Assembly (NCBI GenBank): GCA_028279275.1
Contig: JANQOB010000003.1
Coordinates: 1 to 64,000, forward strand
Length of the DNA stretch: 64,000 nucleotides
Direction of reading: 5' to 3'
Origin: Gammaproteobacteria bacterium
Lineage (GTDB): Bacteria > Pseudomonadota > Gammaproteobacteria > UBA4575
Of the stretch, positions 17,785 to 25,673 are shown piece after piece; within the stretch, counting starts at the first letter, position 1, and each line of letters starts with the position of its first letter. Below the pieces are notes generated by a model that saw nothing but the letters and a program-made list of their open reading frames with translations, ran no database searches and was not told the origin of the DNA. Position numbers and translations under genes: made by a program.

Positions 17785-17825
17785 AAGAGGTTCATTAATA
17801 ATAAATTTGTATCAACATTTAATCG

Positions 17826-17854
17826 AATGTCCGCTAACGGCCAAAAGCGGACGT
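17826..17854 (-). repeat. Array repeat R4, single module
   Basis: An almost perfect palindrome with loop CTAACGGCCAAAAG inside GTCCG/CGGAC arms. It combines features of both modules and stands alone between two genes. Confidence 0.75.
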
Positions 17855-17862
17855 AATTGAAA

Positions 17863-18093
17863 CTATTCTGGGAAGTCTGGGTGTTGCTTTGCATAAAAAC
17901 CTTTCCAACCTTCTGGTTCAGGATACTTCGAAATATATTCACTTTTCTGTGATTGGTCTAAAGAGTCAAACCAAGACCACCAATCAAAACGGTATTCTTC
18001 GCCACGCCCCATGCGCCAGCCAATTGAATATCTTGGAACATCTGGTTGGAATTGCCAAAGAGGAATCAATTCCTTTTCTTGTTCTTTCTCCAT
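17863..18093 (-). CDS. Small hypothetical protein, Trp/Tyr-rich
   Basis: 76 aa, cytosolic, no family recognised. Unusually aromatic: RFDWWSWFDSLDQSQKSEY and PEPEGWKGFYAKQHPDFPE. Starts MEKEQEKELIPLWQF. Single-gene unit between R5 and R4. The composition and the closing PEGWKGFY segment suggest a small folded domain rather than a random frame. Confidence 0.65.
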   Translation of the reverse strand: MEKEQEKELIPLWQFQPDVPRYSIGWRMGRGEEYRFDWWSWFDSLDQSQKSEYISKYPEPEGWKGFYAKQHPDFPE

Positions 18094-18169
18094 TATTAGG
18101 TCAATTTCGAATTGAACTATAAATACAAAGTATATTTACACGCATATCACTATATTTCTGAAAATATGC

Positions 18170-18199
18170 AATGACTTCTTTCGGCCAATAGCAGACATT
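18170..18199 (-). repeat. Array repeat R5, module A only
   Basis: Module A (TTTCGGCCAATAGCAGACATT) between two small genes. The place where module B should be is AT-rich and unrelated. Confidence 0.7.
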
Positions 18200-18229
18200 C
18201 AAATTAAAATTTTTTAGGCAAATAGTAAA

Positions 18230-18424
18230 TTATCTACTCCTTTTGTATTCGTAGAAAAATACACTGACACCGATGGCGATAAAGGCAGTTGCAACACCGT
18301 ATCTATAACTACCTAAATTAATATACATAAAGTTTCCATACTCACCTGTAAAAATTACCCTTATACCAAGCAGTATAAACAGCGCCCCTATTACAAAATT
18401 AATGATTGATTTTGTCTTAACCAT
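18230..18424 (-). CDS. Small two-helix membrane protein
   Basis: 64 aa from ATG 18424 (an upstream in-frame TTG at 18436 is less likely). Two hydrophobic helices (IINFVIGALFILLGIRVIF and YGVATAFIAIGVSVFFY) with a short polar loop and a basic C-terminus (YKRSR). No family recognised. Single-gene unit between R6 and R5. Confidence 0.6.
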   Translation of the reverse strand: MVKTKSIINFVIGALFILLGIRVIFTGEYGNFMYINLGSYRYGVATAFIAIGVSVFFYEYKRSR

Positions 18425-18442
18425 AACGTAACTCAATTACTT

Positions 18443-18545
18443 AATGTCCGCTTTGGGTCGTTAACGGACATTTTGAACTTATAAAACATTGATTCCAACC
18501 TACTACTTCTCATTTTATGACTGCTTTCGGCCAATAGCGGTCATT
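18443..18545 (-). repeat. Array repeat R6, complete, contains a stop codon
   Basis: Both modules, spacer subtype 1 (GAACTTATAAAACATTGATT). Module A reads TGACCGC instead of TGTCCGC in gene direction, and its TGA is the stop codon of the upstream DUF6572-like gene. Confidence 0.88.
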
Positions 18546-18867
18546 CGCCTTTGCCGATTTGAACGTTAAATTCTATTCCTTCCTTTTCAATATGTGGTCT
18601 AACTTTTTCGAGAAAATCAGCAGCAACACCCTCAGGCTTAAATTGTAAATCTATCTGTATCCGTTTATTCATATTTGCCATATCTGGGTATTCTTTTTCT
18701 AACTGCCCATCTAATACGTACGTTAAATAGTTATTTATCTTCTCTTGAAGCTTTAAAGTCAATTCATCATCCAAATACATTCCTTGAACAATATATAAAG
18801 AACACACATTATCTTTGCTTGTAATGAAATCAATTACCTCAGGATATTCTGCTCCATGCTTACTCAT
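18541..18867 (-). CDS. DUF6572-like protein
   Basis: 108 aa, cytosolic. Segments typical of DUF6572: YPEVIDFITSKDNVCSLYIV, LQEKINNYLTYVLDGQLEKEYP, RIQIDLQFKPEGVAADFLEKV. Function unknown; family assignment is from memory of the pattern. The gene ends GGC-GAA-TGA where the TGA belongs to repeat R6, and its ATG lies only five bases after R7. Single-gene unit. Confidence 0.72.
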   Translation of the reverse strand: MSKHGAEYPEVIDFITSKDNVCSLYIVQGMYLDDELTLKLQEKINNYLTYVLDGQLEKEYPDMANMNKRIQIDLQFKPEGVAADFLEKVRPHIEKEGIEFNVQIGKGE

Positions 18868-18871
18868 TTAG

Positions 18872-18974
18872 AATGTCTGCTTTGGGTCATTAGCGGACAT
18901 TTTATGTTTGTATATTATTGATTCCAACACATTGCGTTCCTTATTTTGTCTGCTTTCGGCCAATTGCGGTCATT
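18872..18974 (-). repeat. Array repeat R7, complete
   Basis: Both modules and spacer (ATTCCAACAC, one change from the usual core). Module A carries the TGACCGC variant, but the gene before it (the pseudogene) stops 29 bases earlier. Confidence 0.85.
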
Positions 18975-19002
18975 TTCAAATATTCAGCTTTCTTCTTACT
19001 TA

Positions 19003-19344
19003 TCACTTTAAATTCATGAATGGTCTTAATACATGTTCGGTATAATGGAACGCGTATAGAACATTTCGCTCAATGTGTATTGGTTCATCACCTTTGTAAA
19101 AAGGCCCAGACTTTTTATGAACATAGTAATTAGCACCTGATGATTTATGTTCAACCTCGCTATTCAGTACTAATTCTCTATCTTTTTTAGGTTTATAATC
19201 TGCACAAACTGTATGTTGATGCTCTAATTCTTCTTAGCTAGGCAACACTAATTCAAATTTTTGACAAAATCTTTTCCAAGGATCTTTAGTCCATTCACAG
19301 TGGATACAGTCAATACAATCTATCCATCCTTTACCATTTGCCAT
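19003..19344 (-). pseudogene. Interrupted hypothetical gene (single in-frame TAA)
   Basis: From ATG 19344 a 113-codon frame is open except for one TAA at codon 37 (19234-19236). Before it: a cysteine-rich start, WIDCIDCIHCEWTKDP and FCQKFELVLPS; after it: EELEHQHTVCADYKPKKD, NYYVHKKSGPFYKGDEP and VLYAFHYTEHVLRP. Codon use and protein-like composition continue past the stop, so this looks like a recent nonsense mutation rather than two genes. Family not recognised; the CxxC pairs hint at zinc. Sits between R8 and R7. Confidence 0.65.
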
Positions 19345-19372
19345 GAATCCAACCTTTCAAACTAAATTAATA

Positions 19373-19475
19373 AATGTCCGCTTTGGGTCGTTACCGGACA
19401 TTTTAAGTTTGTAAGTACATGATTCCAACCAACTACGTTCCATTTTATGTCTCCTTTCGGCCAATAGCGGTCATT
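19373..19475 (-). repeat. Array repeat R8, complete, contains a stop codon
   Basis: Both modules and spacer. Module A has the TGACCGC variant, and its TGA terminates the DinB-family gene. Confidence 0.88.
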
Positions 19476-19968
19476 CAGAAAACATTGGCATGAAGGGAAT
19501 ATCTGTAGAACCGAAATCAATTCCAAGCTGGCTCAATAGAGTTGTCATCTGCCCTCGATGATGTGTTTGGTGGTGGAAAATATGATGGACTAGCGCCCAA
19601 TAGGGAACACTGCGTTCTTTGTTATCGACATTACTTGTGTAGGTATGGACTTGTTTTAGTTGCTCATCAGTTAATGAAAGTACCCAGTCTTCGATTTCTT
19701 GATCTACTCGAAATCGATTAGATTTTAACTCTTCCCAGTTTTCGTACATCATTTGGTTAATATCACGAGGCGTAAAAGATTGATCTCTTAGTCGTTCTAG
19801 CCAAGCAATATCACCATACAAGATATGATCGAGCGTTCGATGTATTGAGCCAAAGAAAGCACCCATATCTTTCTTACGAGTTACGTCATCTAACTCATCA
19901 CATAGTGCATAGAACTTTTGATTCTGCCACTTGTTGTAGTTAGAGAGCATTAAGAAATCGTTTTCCAT
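19471..19968 (-). CDS. DinB family protein (DUF664-like four-helix bundle)
   Basis: 165 aa. DinB/YfiT-type metal-binding bundle: LSNYNKWQNQKFYALCDEL (helix 1), IHRTLDHILYGDIAWLERL with the first histidine ligand(s), and VHHIFHHQTHHRGQMTTLLSQLGI with the C-terminal ligand cluster. Members include thiol-dependent transferases (bacillithiol, glutathione) and stress proteins. The stop TGA is inside repeat R8 (GAATGACCGC). Single-gene unit; only a weak GAACGAAA precedes the ATG. Confidence 0.88.
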   Translation of the reverse strand: MENDFLMLSNYNKWQNQKFYALCDELDDVTRKKDMGAFFGSIHRTLDHILYGDIAWLERLRDQSFTPRDINQMMYENWEELKSNRFRVDQEIEDWVLSLTDEQLKQVHTYTSNVDNKERSVPYWALVHHIFHHQTHHRGQMTTLLSQLGIDFGSTDIPFMPMFSE

Positions 19969-20019
19969 TTTCGTTCAGCTATTGTTTAAAAACGCATTCT
20001 AATATGAACATGGTAAGTT

Positions 20020-20047
20020 CGTCTGCTATCGGCTAATAGCAGACATT
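20020..20047 (-). repeat. Array repeat R9, single module
   Basis: TCTGCTAT and ATAGCAGA form a perfect 8-bp stem around CGGCTA. Module A type; the spacer and module B are missing. Confidence 0.75.
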
Positions 20048-20082
20048 GTGTTAACTCTTTAAATTCTATATTAGCGCTTACT

Positions 20083-20523
20083 TTATCTCTTGCATTTCCA
20101 ACCACCCAACAATGACAATTTACAATTGAGACTATGTTGCTCATGATCAACTTGCTTTTTAGTCTGTTTATCATTAATAGACGCAATCCAATAACCATTA
20201 TTAGCGCTTACAAGATTCAAGTAATAAATCTTACCCGCCTCTGCATTGAACACGATATCTGTTGCATTCTTAGCAAAACCAAGTTGAGAATTCCCATAAA
20301 CAGTTATAGATCGTTCACCAGGTATAAGCTCGTATGTTTTGTAATATCCATATCCCCTAGATTTGCCATCAATGTCTGACACATATATACAGTCAGAGCA
20401 ACCTTCAATTTTTGTCTCTAGTATTGCCAATTCATCGGGACTGATTCCTTTTGCACCTTCCATGCTATAAGTTCCGCAACTAATTACTAGCATGCAAACT
20501 ATAATGTTTATGATGTATTTCAT
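20083..20523 (-). CDS. Predicted lipoprotein, DUF2846-like in style
   Basis: 146 aa with a lipoprotein signal ending at Cys16 (MLVISC). The remainder, with YELIPGERSITVYG and FNAEAGKIYYLNLVS, resembles the beta-sandwich of small lipoproteins that carry a PGxxxI...AxxGxxYYL pattern. Function unknown. GGGAGAAAT before the ATG is a good ribosome binding site. Single-gene unit between R10 and R9. Confidence 0.7.
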   Translation of the reverse strand: MKYIINIIVCMLVISCGTYSMEGAKGISPDELAILETKIEGCSDCIYVSDIDGKSRGYGYYKTYELIPGERSITVYGNSQLGFAKNATDIVFNAEAGKIYYLNLVSANNGYWIASINDKQTKKQVDHEQHSLNCKLSLLGGWKCKR

Positions 20524-20541
20524 ATTTCTCCCAGGTATCTA

Positions 20542-20644
20542 TATGTCCGCTTTGGGTCGATACCTGACATTTTCCTCTTGTATGTAATTGATTCCAACCT
20601 GTTTCATACTAATTTATGACTGCTTTCGGCCAATAGCGGACATT
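20542..20644 (-). repeat. Array repeat R10, complete
   Basis: Both modules, spacer subtype 3 (CCTCTTGTATGTAATTGATT), shared with R20, R21 and, less closely, R11. Confidence 0.88.
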
Positions 20645-20671
20645 TCGTCTAGATAAAATCTTATAGATTTC

Positions 20672-21058
20672 TTATCGAAGCAATGAATCACTGGTATATA
20701 TATGAAATGGCCTACCTCTAACTTTTATTATTTCAGGAACTGGATAGGCATTAGCACAGCAATCAATTTCAACATAATTCAAATAACCGTCTTCATCAGC
20801 CAACAATATTATCTCTAATGTTTTTCCTTCTTCTTCTAAATAAAAATTGGCCTCAAATACTGCGCCATTAGAGCCTTTAGTAGCTATGGGTTCAATACAT
20901 TCAATATTCTTAAAACGAACAGAAAAACTATTGCAACCACATTCACAAAATTCATAAAACTCAGCATTTTCAAATACGCGACGCAAATTTTGTTGGCAAG
21001 GAAATTCGCATTCGTTACAGATAAATTCCTTCCAAAAGTCGATACGTTCGCTATTCAC
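20672..21058 (-). CDS. Cysteine-rich hypothetical protein
   Basis: 128 aa, cytosolic. Starts at GTG, four bases after the preceding gene's stop, so the two share one unit and probably couple translation. Cysteines occur as FICNECEFPC and YEFCECGCNSF, then DCCANAYP near the C-terminus, suggesting metal binding or disulfides. No family recognised. Second gene of one of the two two-gene units in the array. Confidence 0.65.
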   Translation of the reverse strand: MNSERIDFWKEFICNECEFPCQQNLRRVFENAEFYEFCECGCNSFSVRFKNIECIEPIATKGSNGAVFEANFYLEEEGKTLEIILLADEDGYLNYVEIDCCANAYPVPEIIKVRGRPFHIYTSDSLLR

Positions 21059-21062
21059 TTAA

Positions 21063-21506
21063 CTATTTATTTAATGCTTCTTCAATATATTGAATTATTT
21101 CTTTTATTTGGATATTAAATACACCTCCTTCACCTGATTCTAGAGCTTCTTTCCAAATTTTATATCCTTGTGATATGTCAGGAGGATCAGATGTTACATG
21201 AACTAATTCGGTTAGAGATTTTTCAAGAGTTGTAGCATCAACGGGAGAATGCGGAATATGATCTTGATACCCGCTTTCACTATACGGGTTTTTTATACTT
21301 ATGCCATCAATGTATAGATGATAAATATTTCCTAAAACATCGTTATTATCTATCTTAACTATATAAACTAATGACGATTCTTCACCATCTCTAGTTTCAT
21401 ACTTCCATACCTGACCTTCTTTAAATTCTGCCATTATGTTGTCTGTTGCAAAATAAAATACAAAAAATATCAATAGAATTTTTAATTTCATATATTTACT
21501 AGTCAT
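21063..21506 (-). CDS. Small secreted hypothetical protein
   Basis: 147 aa with a signal peptide (KLKILLIFFVFYFATDNIMA); a start at the second ATG (21491) is equally possible. The mature part begins EFKEGQVWKYETRDGEESS, a strand-rich segment resembling small proteins of environmental cassette arrays, and ends in an amphipathic helix. No known family. First gene of a two-gene unit between R11 and R10. Confidence 0.6.
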   Translation of the reverse strand: MTSKYMKLKILLIFFVFYFATDNIMAEFKEGQVWKYETRDGEESSLVYIVKIDNNDVLGNIYHLYIDGISIKNPYSESGYQDHIPHSPVDATTLEKSLTELVHVTSDPPDISQGYKIWKEALESGEGGVFNIQIKEIIQYIEEALNK

Positions 21507-21529
21507 TGGATAATTATTTATATAAAGAA

Positions 21530-21632
21530 AATGTCCGCTTTGGGTCGTTACCGGACATTTTGCTCTTGTATGTATTTGATTCCAACCTAATACGTCTCAT
21601 TTTTTGACTGCTTTCGGCCAATAGCGGACATT
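21530..21632 (-). repeat. Array repeat R11, complete
   Basis: Both modules near consensus; spacer GCTCTTGTATGTATTTGATT is a subtype 3 variant. Confidence 0.88.
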
Positions 21633-21640
21633 TGTAATTC

Positions 21641-21904
21641 TTAATCTAGGTCAAACTCTGAAATAAATTTATCAATTTCTTCGTCCGTCGCTTTCCAGTT
21701 ATCTCCACGAATCTCATACACCTTTACCACACCTAAAAGTTCTATAGGCCCATCAGCTGTGAACCGATTACCATCTTTTTCAGCAATCCAGGTGTCTCTT
21801 TGCTCGTTCAATATTTCTTTTCTAACAGAGTAACCTGAATTTAATAAGGAAAGGTATGCTGGAGCTTCAACATTTCCTGCGGCACTAATATTTACTTTCT
21901 TCAT
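21641..21904 (-). CDS. Small hypothetical protein (87 aa)
   Basis: Cytosolic, starts MKKVNISAAGNVEAPAYLSL and contains TWIAEKDGNRFTADGPIELLG and YEIRGDNWKATDEEIDKF. It has the look of a compact alpha/beta domain that recurs in bacterial genomes, but I cannot name the family. Single-gene unit between R12 and R11, no evident ribosome binding site. Confidence 0.7.
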   Translation of the reverse strand: MKKVNISAAGNVEAPAYLSLLNSGYSVRKEILNEQRDTWIAEKDGNRFTADGPIELLGVVKVYEIRGDNWKATDEEIDKFISEFDLD

Positions 21905-21923
21905 AGTTAATTTAATCTACAGA

Positions 21924-22026
21924 AATGTCTGCTTTGGGTCGTTACCGGACATTTTAAGATTGTAATTTGTTGATTCCAACCGACTGAGTCCCATTTTATG
22001 TCTCCTTCCGGCCAATAGCGGTCATT
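21924..22026 (-). repeat. Array repeat R12, complete, contains a stop codon
   Basis: Both modules, spacer subtype 2. Module A has the TGACCGC variant; its TGA ends the upstream gene. Confidence 0.88.
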
Positions 22027-22453
22027 CGATTAATCTAAGTTTTGTATCCAAATTTTTAAATTTAGGCCCATCAGGAAAACCAAGATTTATAAACTTAGAT
22101 ATTATTTCTTCAAATTCATTCTTTGTAATGCTGAGCTGATCTAAGGCTGCCGCTAAATATGTCAATTTTAATTCGTCATCCTCACGACGAGCATACAATC
22201 CTACAGGTAAAGAAGTAATTTCCTTGGTCCATACCTCAAGCAAAGTTACATCACCATTCAATTCGCACCAAGCATCCACAAGTACACAGTCTTCTGGCTC
22301 AACATCTATGCCATTTAGTAGTTCTTGCTCATCTGAGAATTGATGAATAGGAATGTATCTCCAACCCTCTGCAACATGAGTGTATACACTATCTGGTGCA
22401 AACACCGCACGCTTTTCAAAGTTAGCTAATCTTTTTATACGCGAGGAATCCAC
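22022..22453 (-). CDS. Hypothetical protein (143 aa)
   Basis: Starts at GTG four bases after the preceding TPR-like gene, forming a two-gene unit. Cytosolic; segments VLVDAWCELNGDVTLLEVW and LPVGLYARREDDELKLTYLA suggest an alpha/beta fold. No family recognised. The final GAA-TGA uses the stop codon provided by R12. Confidence 0.65.
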   Translation of the reverse strand: MDSSRIKRLANFEKRAVFAPDSVYTHVAEGWRYIPIHQFSDEQELLNGIDVEPEDCVLVDAWCELNGDVTLLEVWTKEITSLPVGLYARREDDELKLTYLAAALDQLSITKNEFEEIISKFINLGFPDGPKFKNLDTKLRLIE

Positions 22454-22457
22454 TTAT

Positions 22458-23087
22458 TTATTGTTTTTTAGCATGTAATTCACAAAGAGTTTTGATCATA
22501 TCGGAGTATTGATTTCCGACTAACCCAATATCTTGATGGTATCTAAAGCCTGATTTTTTAATCTGTGCCGCATCAAGTGCCTGCTCTGCTTCACTAGAGG
22601 CATCAGTTTGATTACCGAGCCCGTATTTAAATATAGCCATTGCAGCATGCCATCTAAAATGATCAACAGGGAAAAGCAATCTCTTTTTATATTTGATAAG
22701 AAGATCAATTCCAAACTGATATTGCTCTTTTATATTTTGCTCTGCAATTAACATGGGTAGCAGTATATAAGCTTCAGTTTTTACACCTTTTCCAGTGCTT
22801 TCTTGGTTTAATGCTTTTTTGTATGCTTCTAATGCATCACTAACTTTATTTAGGGTTAAATAACTACTTGCCATGTCACAATATGCTTGTGCATGATCAA
22901 AATCGTCCTCTAGTTCAAAGTACTTATCCAATAAATCTAACGCTACCTCTGGATGTCTTTTGCTGAGATAACATGCTTGTATACGTAAATATTGCTCTTT
23001 ACGACGTGCACGTTTCAATTTTGTGAAGAAAGCTTCCGCAATATCTTCATCCCAATCCATGTTTCTGTACCAATCTTCTCTACCCAT
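22458..23087 (-). CDS. TPR-like repeat protein
   Basis: 209 aa, all-helical. At least one clear tetratricopeptide repeat (AQAYCDMASSYLTLNKVSDA then LEAYKKAL, about residues 65-92), with degenerate repeats before and after (VALDLLDKYFELEDDFDH; WHAAMAIFKYGLGNQTDAS). TPRs mediate protein contacts. Pairs with the following 143-aa gene in one unit, so the two products may interact. Upstream boundary is the single module R13. Confidence 0.7.
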   Translation of the reverse strand: MGREDWYRNMDWDEDIAEAFFTKLKRARRKEQYLRIQACYLSKRHPEVALDLLDKYFELEDDFDHAQAYCDMASSYLTLNKVSDALEAYKKALNQESTGKGVKTEAYILLPMLIAEQNIKEQYQFGIDLLIKYKKRLLFPVDHFRWHAAMAIFKYGLGNQTDASSEAEQALDAAQIKKSGFRYHQDIGLVGNQYSDMIKTLCELHAKKQ

Positions 23088-23114
23088 ACTAATTAGCTAT
23101 GAATATGATTTTGA

Positions 23115-23144
23115 AATGTCTGCTTTCGGCCAATAGCGGACATT
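23115..23144 (-). repeat. Array repeat R13, module A only
   Basis: Near-consensus module A with no spacer or module B. Precedes the TPR-like gene. Confidence 0.75.
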
Positions 23145-23174
23145 TACTAGATCAATAAATTAAACTGGTAATTA

Positions 23175-23936
23175 TTAATTTGACATGTGCCATAAGTAGA
23201 CATTCTTTGGGTTTTCATAAAACAATCCTAAACCTAAGTATGATTTTATATCTTCGCACCAAAAGTACTCATAAGCTTGTTTTTTTTCTCCTTGTTGAAG
23301 ATAAGTATATTCTTGATTATTTATGTACTTATCGGGATACTTTTTTTTGAATTGTTCGTCAAGCGATTCTCGCTTATCTCTATAATGCTGATGTATTTCA
23401 TTTGGCCACCAAATATAAACTGAGTTTGCCAAAGGAAATTTAACATCATTTTCATTTATGGATTTACACCTTTGATTTATTGCTGTTATTTGTTCGGGTG
23501 GTTCACTTACTTTAACTTCAGTAATCATATTTCGTTTAGGGCCAGTATCATAATATTCAAGGAATATTCTAAATTTCATTTTAATTTCATTTGCATTTGC
23601 GCTATGCCCATATTGTATATAACCATGTGGATGCCTCAGCTCTCTCCTTATAGAATAATTTCTAGAAAAAATACGACTTAAAAAAGTACTTAACGAATCA
23701 ATTGGATTACTATAAGAGTTTTCTTCTATGAATGTTCGCCACCACTGTAAATCTTCATCTTTAATATCTACCTTGCTAACCTTTAAATAATCTAAGTACT
23801 CAATGTTATTTATTCCATAATTGAATTTGTTTGGTCTAACTATTTTCCACGCAATTGAAACAACGATAAACGTGCAAATTAAGAACAATACAATGCCAAG
23901 GGGGTGTATAGTATCTATACGAAATTTTCTCAACAT
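23175..23936 (-). CDS. Membrane-anchored hypothetical protein
   Basis: 253 aa. One N-terminal transmembrane helix (LGIVLFLICTFIVVSIAW, about residues 13-31), the rest predicted extracytoplasmic with many aromatic residues (VYIWWPNEIHQHYRDKRES, AYEYFWCEDIKSYLGLGLFY). No family recognised. Single-gene unit between R14 and R13. Confidence 0.65.
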   Translation of the reverse strand: MLRKFRIDTIHPLGIVLFLICTFIVVSIAWKIVRPNKFNYGINNIEYLDYLKVSKVDIKDEDLQWWRTFIEENSYSNPIDSLSTFLSRIFSRNYSIRRELRHPHGYIQYGHSANANEIKMKFRIFLEYYDTGPKRNMITEVKVSEPPEQITAINQRCKSINENDVKFPLANSVYIWWPNEIHQHYRDKRESLDEQFKKKYPDKYINNQEYTYLQQGEKKQAYEYFWCEDIKSYLGLGLFYENPKNVYLWHMSN

Positions 23937-23959
23937 TTTAAAAATTTAACAGCTATTAA

Positions 23960-24062
23960 AATGTCCGCTTTGGGTCGTTAGGAGACATTCTGAACTTATA
24001 AAATACTGATTCCAATCTACTACTTCTCATTTTATGACTGCTAACGACCCAAAGCGGTCATT
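23960..24062 (-). repeat. Array repeat R14, complete but with inverted-type module A, contains a stop codon
   Basis: Spacer subtype 1. The module after the stop has the loop CTAACGACCCAAAG (plus orientation), i.e. module B sequence in inverted orientation instead of the usual TTTCGGCCAATAG. Its TGA closes the upstream gene. Confidence 0.85.
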
Positions 24063-24288
24063 TTATTTCTTTTTCAATTTGAGCTGCGATTTTCTCCAAT
24101 TCTTGCTGTAGCACGATTGGGTCGTTTCCAGTACGGCTAAGTTTATTACCCCACTGATTTTGACCTTCGACCTTCCAACAATTATTTGAGGTTTCACTTG
24201 CACGAAAATACCAACCATCTACTGTACTTTTAATTGGAAAGTCTACTAATAGTTGAGTCTCCGTTATCTTGTTAACTTTTTGTTTCAT
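24058..24288 (-). CDS. Small hypothetical protein (76 aa)
   Basis: Cytosolic. Strand-rich core DGWYFRASETSNNCWKVEG followed by a C-terminal helix (LQQELEKIAAQIEKEIK). No family recognised. The last sense codon AAA is followed by the TGA of R14. Single-gene unit. Confidence 0.6.
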   Translation of the reverse strand: MKQKVNKITETQLLVDFPIKSTVDGWYFRASETSNNCWKVEGQNQWGNKLSRTGNDPIVLQQELEKIAAQIEKEIK

Positions 24289-24299
24289 ACAATAGATTT

Positions 24300-24326
24300 T
24301 GTCTGCAATCGGCCAATAGCGGTAAT
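24300..24326 (-). repeat. Array repeat R15, module A only
   Basis: Degenerate module A (CAATCGGCCAATAGCGGTAAT) touching the stop codon of the small membrane gene. Confidence 0.65.
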
Positions 24327-24524
24327 CTAACGTTTACCTATTTTCTGTTTAAAATAATAAACAATCAAAATTAACCCAAATACGATACTTAGAAATCCAA
24401 TGGGTGTTGCAAATATTCCCATATCAATAAATATTGTTCTCCATATCCCTCCCTCCAAAATTATGCTTAATCCACCAAGAGTTAGGATAATACCTAGAAG
24501 AAGAATACCTACTAAATCACTCAT
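24327..24524 (-). CDS. Small two-helix membrane protein
   Basis: 65 aa. Two hydrophobic helices (VGILLLGIILTLGGLSIIL and GFLSIVFGLILIVYYF) joined by a short loop, basic C-terminus (KQKIGKR). Similar in design to the 64-aa membrane protein at 18230 but not obviously homologous. Single-gene unit. Confidence 0.6.
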   Translation of the reverse strand: MSDLVGILLLGIILTLGGLSIILEGGIWRTIFIDMGIFATPIGFLSIVFGLILIVYYFKQKIGKR

Positions 24525-24562
24525 TTTTATTATTAGGCATAGATAGATTGTTACAAATTAAA

Positions 24563-24665
24563 AATGTCTGCTTTGGGTCGATACCGGACATTTTGAACTT
24601 ATAAAACATTGATTCTAACCTTATTCGTCCTCAATTATTTCTGCTTTCGGCCAATTGCGAACATA
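24563..24665 (-). repeat. Array repeat R16, complete
   Basis: Both modules, spacer subtype 1 with one change (GATTCTAACC). Confidence 0.85.
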
Positions 24666-24819
24666 TATAATTTGTATTAGGCATCACAAATTCCTTGTTA
24701 ATTTTATCACTTACAATCGATAGTATTTAGTTTATAAATTATACTCATAGGAGATTTCAGTGATTTAAATAATTTATAAAAACAATATTAATTACTTGTA
24801 AATCGTGTTGGGAGGTACC

Positions 24820-25533
24820 GTGAATTTTCTAATAATTAACAATATAACTTGGATCAGTGTTTTGATCTTTTCCCTCGCTATTCCTGGTTGTGGCGGTGGG
24901 GATGGTGGCAGTGATACTCAAATATCGCAAGGAACCCCTATCCAAAATGCAACCGTAAGAAGCTGTTTTATTGAAGATTACTCTGATCCTGCGACATCTG
25001 AATATATTCTTCCTTATCAGGTAGGTATGACATTCTTAGTTAGTCAGGGTAACTGCGGACGATTTAGCACTCATAGACCTGTATGCAGAGTACGTGGTGG
25101 TATTTGTGGAGATCTTCGATACGCATATGATTTTCAAATGCCAGTTGGAATTGTATTACTAGCGTCTCGCAGTGGCGAAGTTGTAACGGTTACTGATAAT
25201 TTTCCTACTAACGGTCTAATATCAAACATCATAGTTATAAAGCATAGCGATGATACATTAGGTCGATATTTACATTTAGCCGAAAATAGTTCCATGGTAG
25301 CTGTAGGAGATTTAATTCCCCAAGGAGATCCAATTGCAATGAGTGGGGACAGTGGCCCCACAGGCAACATGCCCCATCTTCATTTTGATGTGTTAGAAAG
25401 TGAAAATAATACTTGTAGTATAGATGCTAGTATTGAATCGGGTTGTGTATCAATTCCAATCACATTTAGAAACGCACAGCCATTAGATGCACCTTTAATA
25501 GAAGATACAGTTTATGAAGCATTACCATTTTAA
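24820..25533 (+). CDS. M23-family metallopeptidase, probable lipoprotein
   Basis: 237 aa from GTG 24820, which has GGGAGG four bases upstream; GTG 24805 is an alternative. Signal sequence ends at IPGC, a slightly atypical lipobox. LytM/M23 features: FSTH (first zinc ligand), YAYDFQMPVG (Asp ligand), RYLHLAENS and PHLHFDV (HxH). Such enzymes cut peptidoglycan cross-links or glycyl bonds. Four or more cysteines in the mature part suggest disulfides. It is the only array gene on the plus strand, between R16 and R17. Confidence 0.85.
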   Translation: MNFLIINNITWISVLIFSLAIPGCGGGDGGSDTQISQGTPIQNATVRSCFIEDYSDPATSEYILPYQVGMTFLVSQGNCGRFSTHRPVCRVRGGICGDLRYAYDFQMPVGIVLLASRSGEVVTVTDNFPTNGLISNIIVIKHSDDTLGRYLHLAENSSMVAVGDLIPQGDPIAMSGDSGPTGNMPHLHFDVLESENNTCSIDASIESGCVSIPITFRNAQPLDAPLIEDTVYEALPF

Positions 25534-25633
25534 GAATTATTAGTATTTGAATAAGGTTATATATTTTCCTAATTTGATTGGCCTGTCATTTTCTTTGCTC
25601 TTATTGTTTAGCTCTAATACAAAAAAACTGCCA

Positions 25634-25663
25634 AATGTCTCCTTTCGGCCAATAGCGGACATT
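25634..25663 (-). repeat. Array repeat R17, module A only
   Basis: Near-consensus module A between the stop codons of two convergent genes (M23 and the 128-aa membrane-anchored protein). Confidence 0.75.
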
Positions 25664-25673
25664 ATGATAAAAA

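Noticed and set aside
19986..20198. Minus-strand ORF overlapping the 146-aa lipoprotein
   Set aside because: Out-of-frame overlap with a better gene that has a signal peptide and a ribosome binding site; it also reads through R9.
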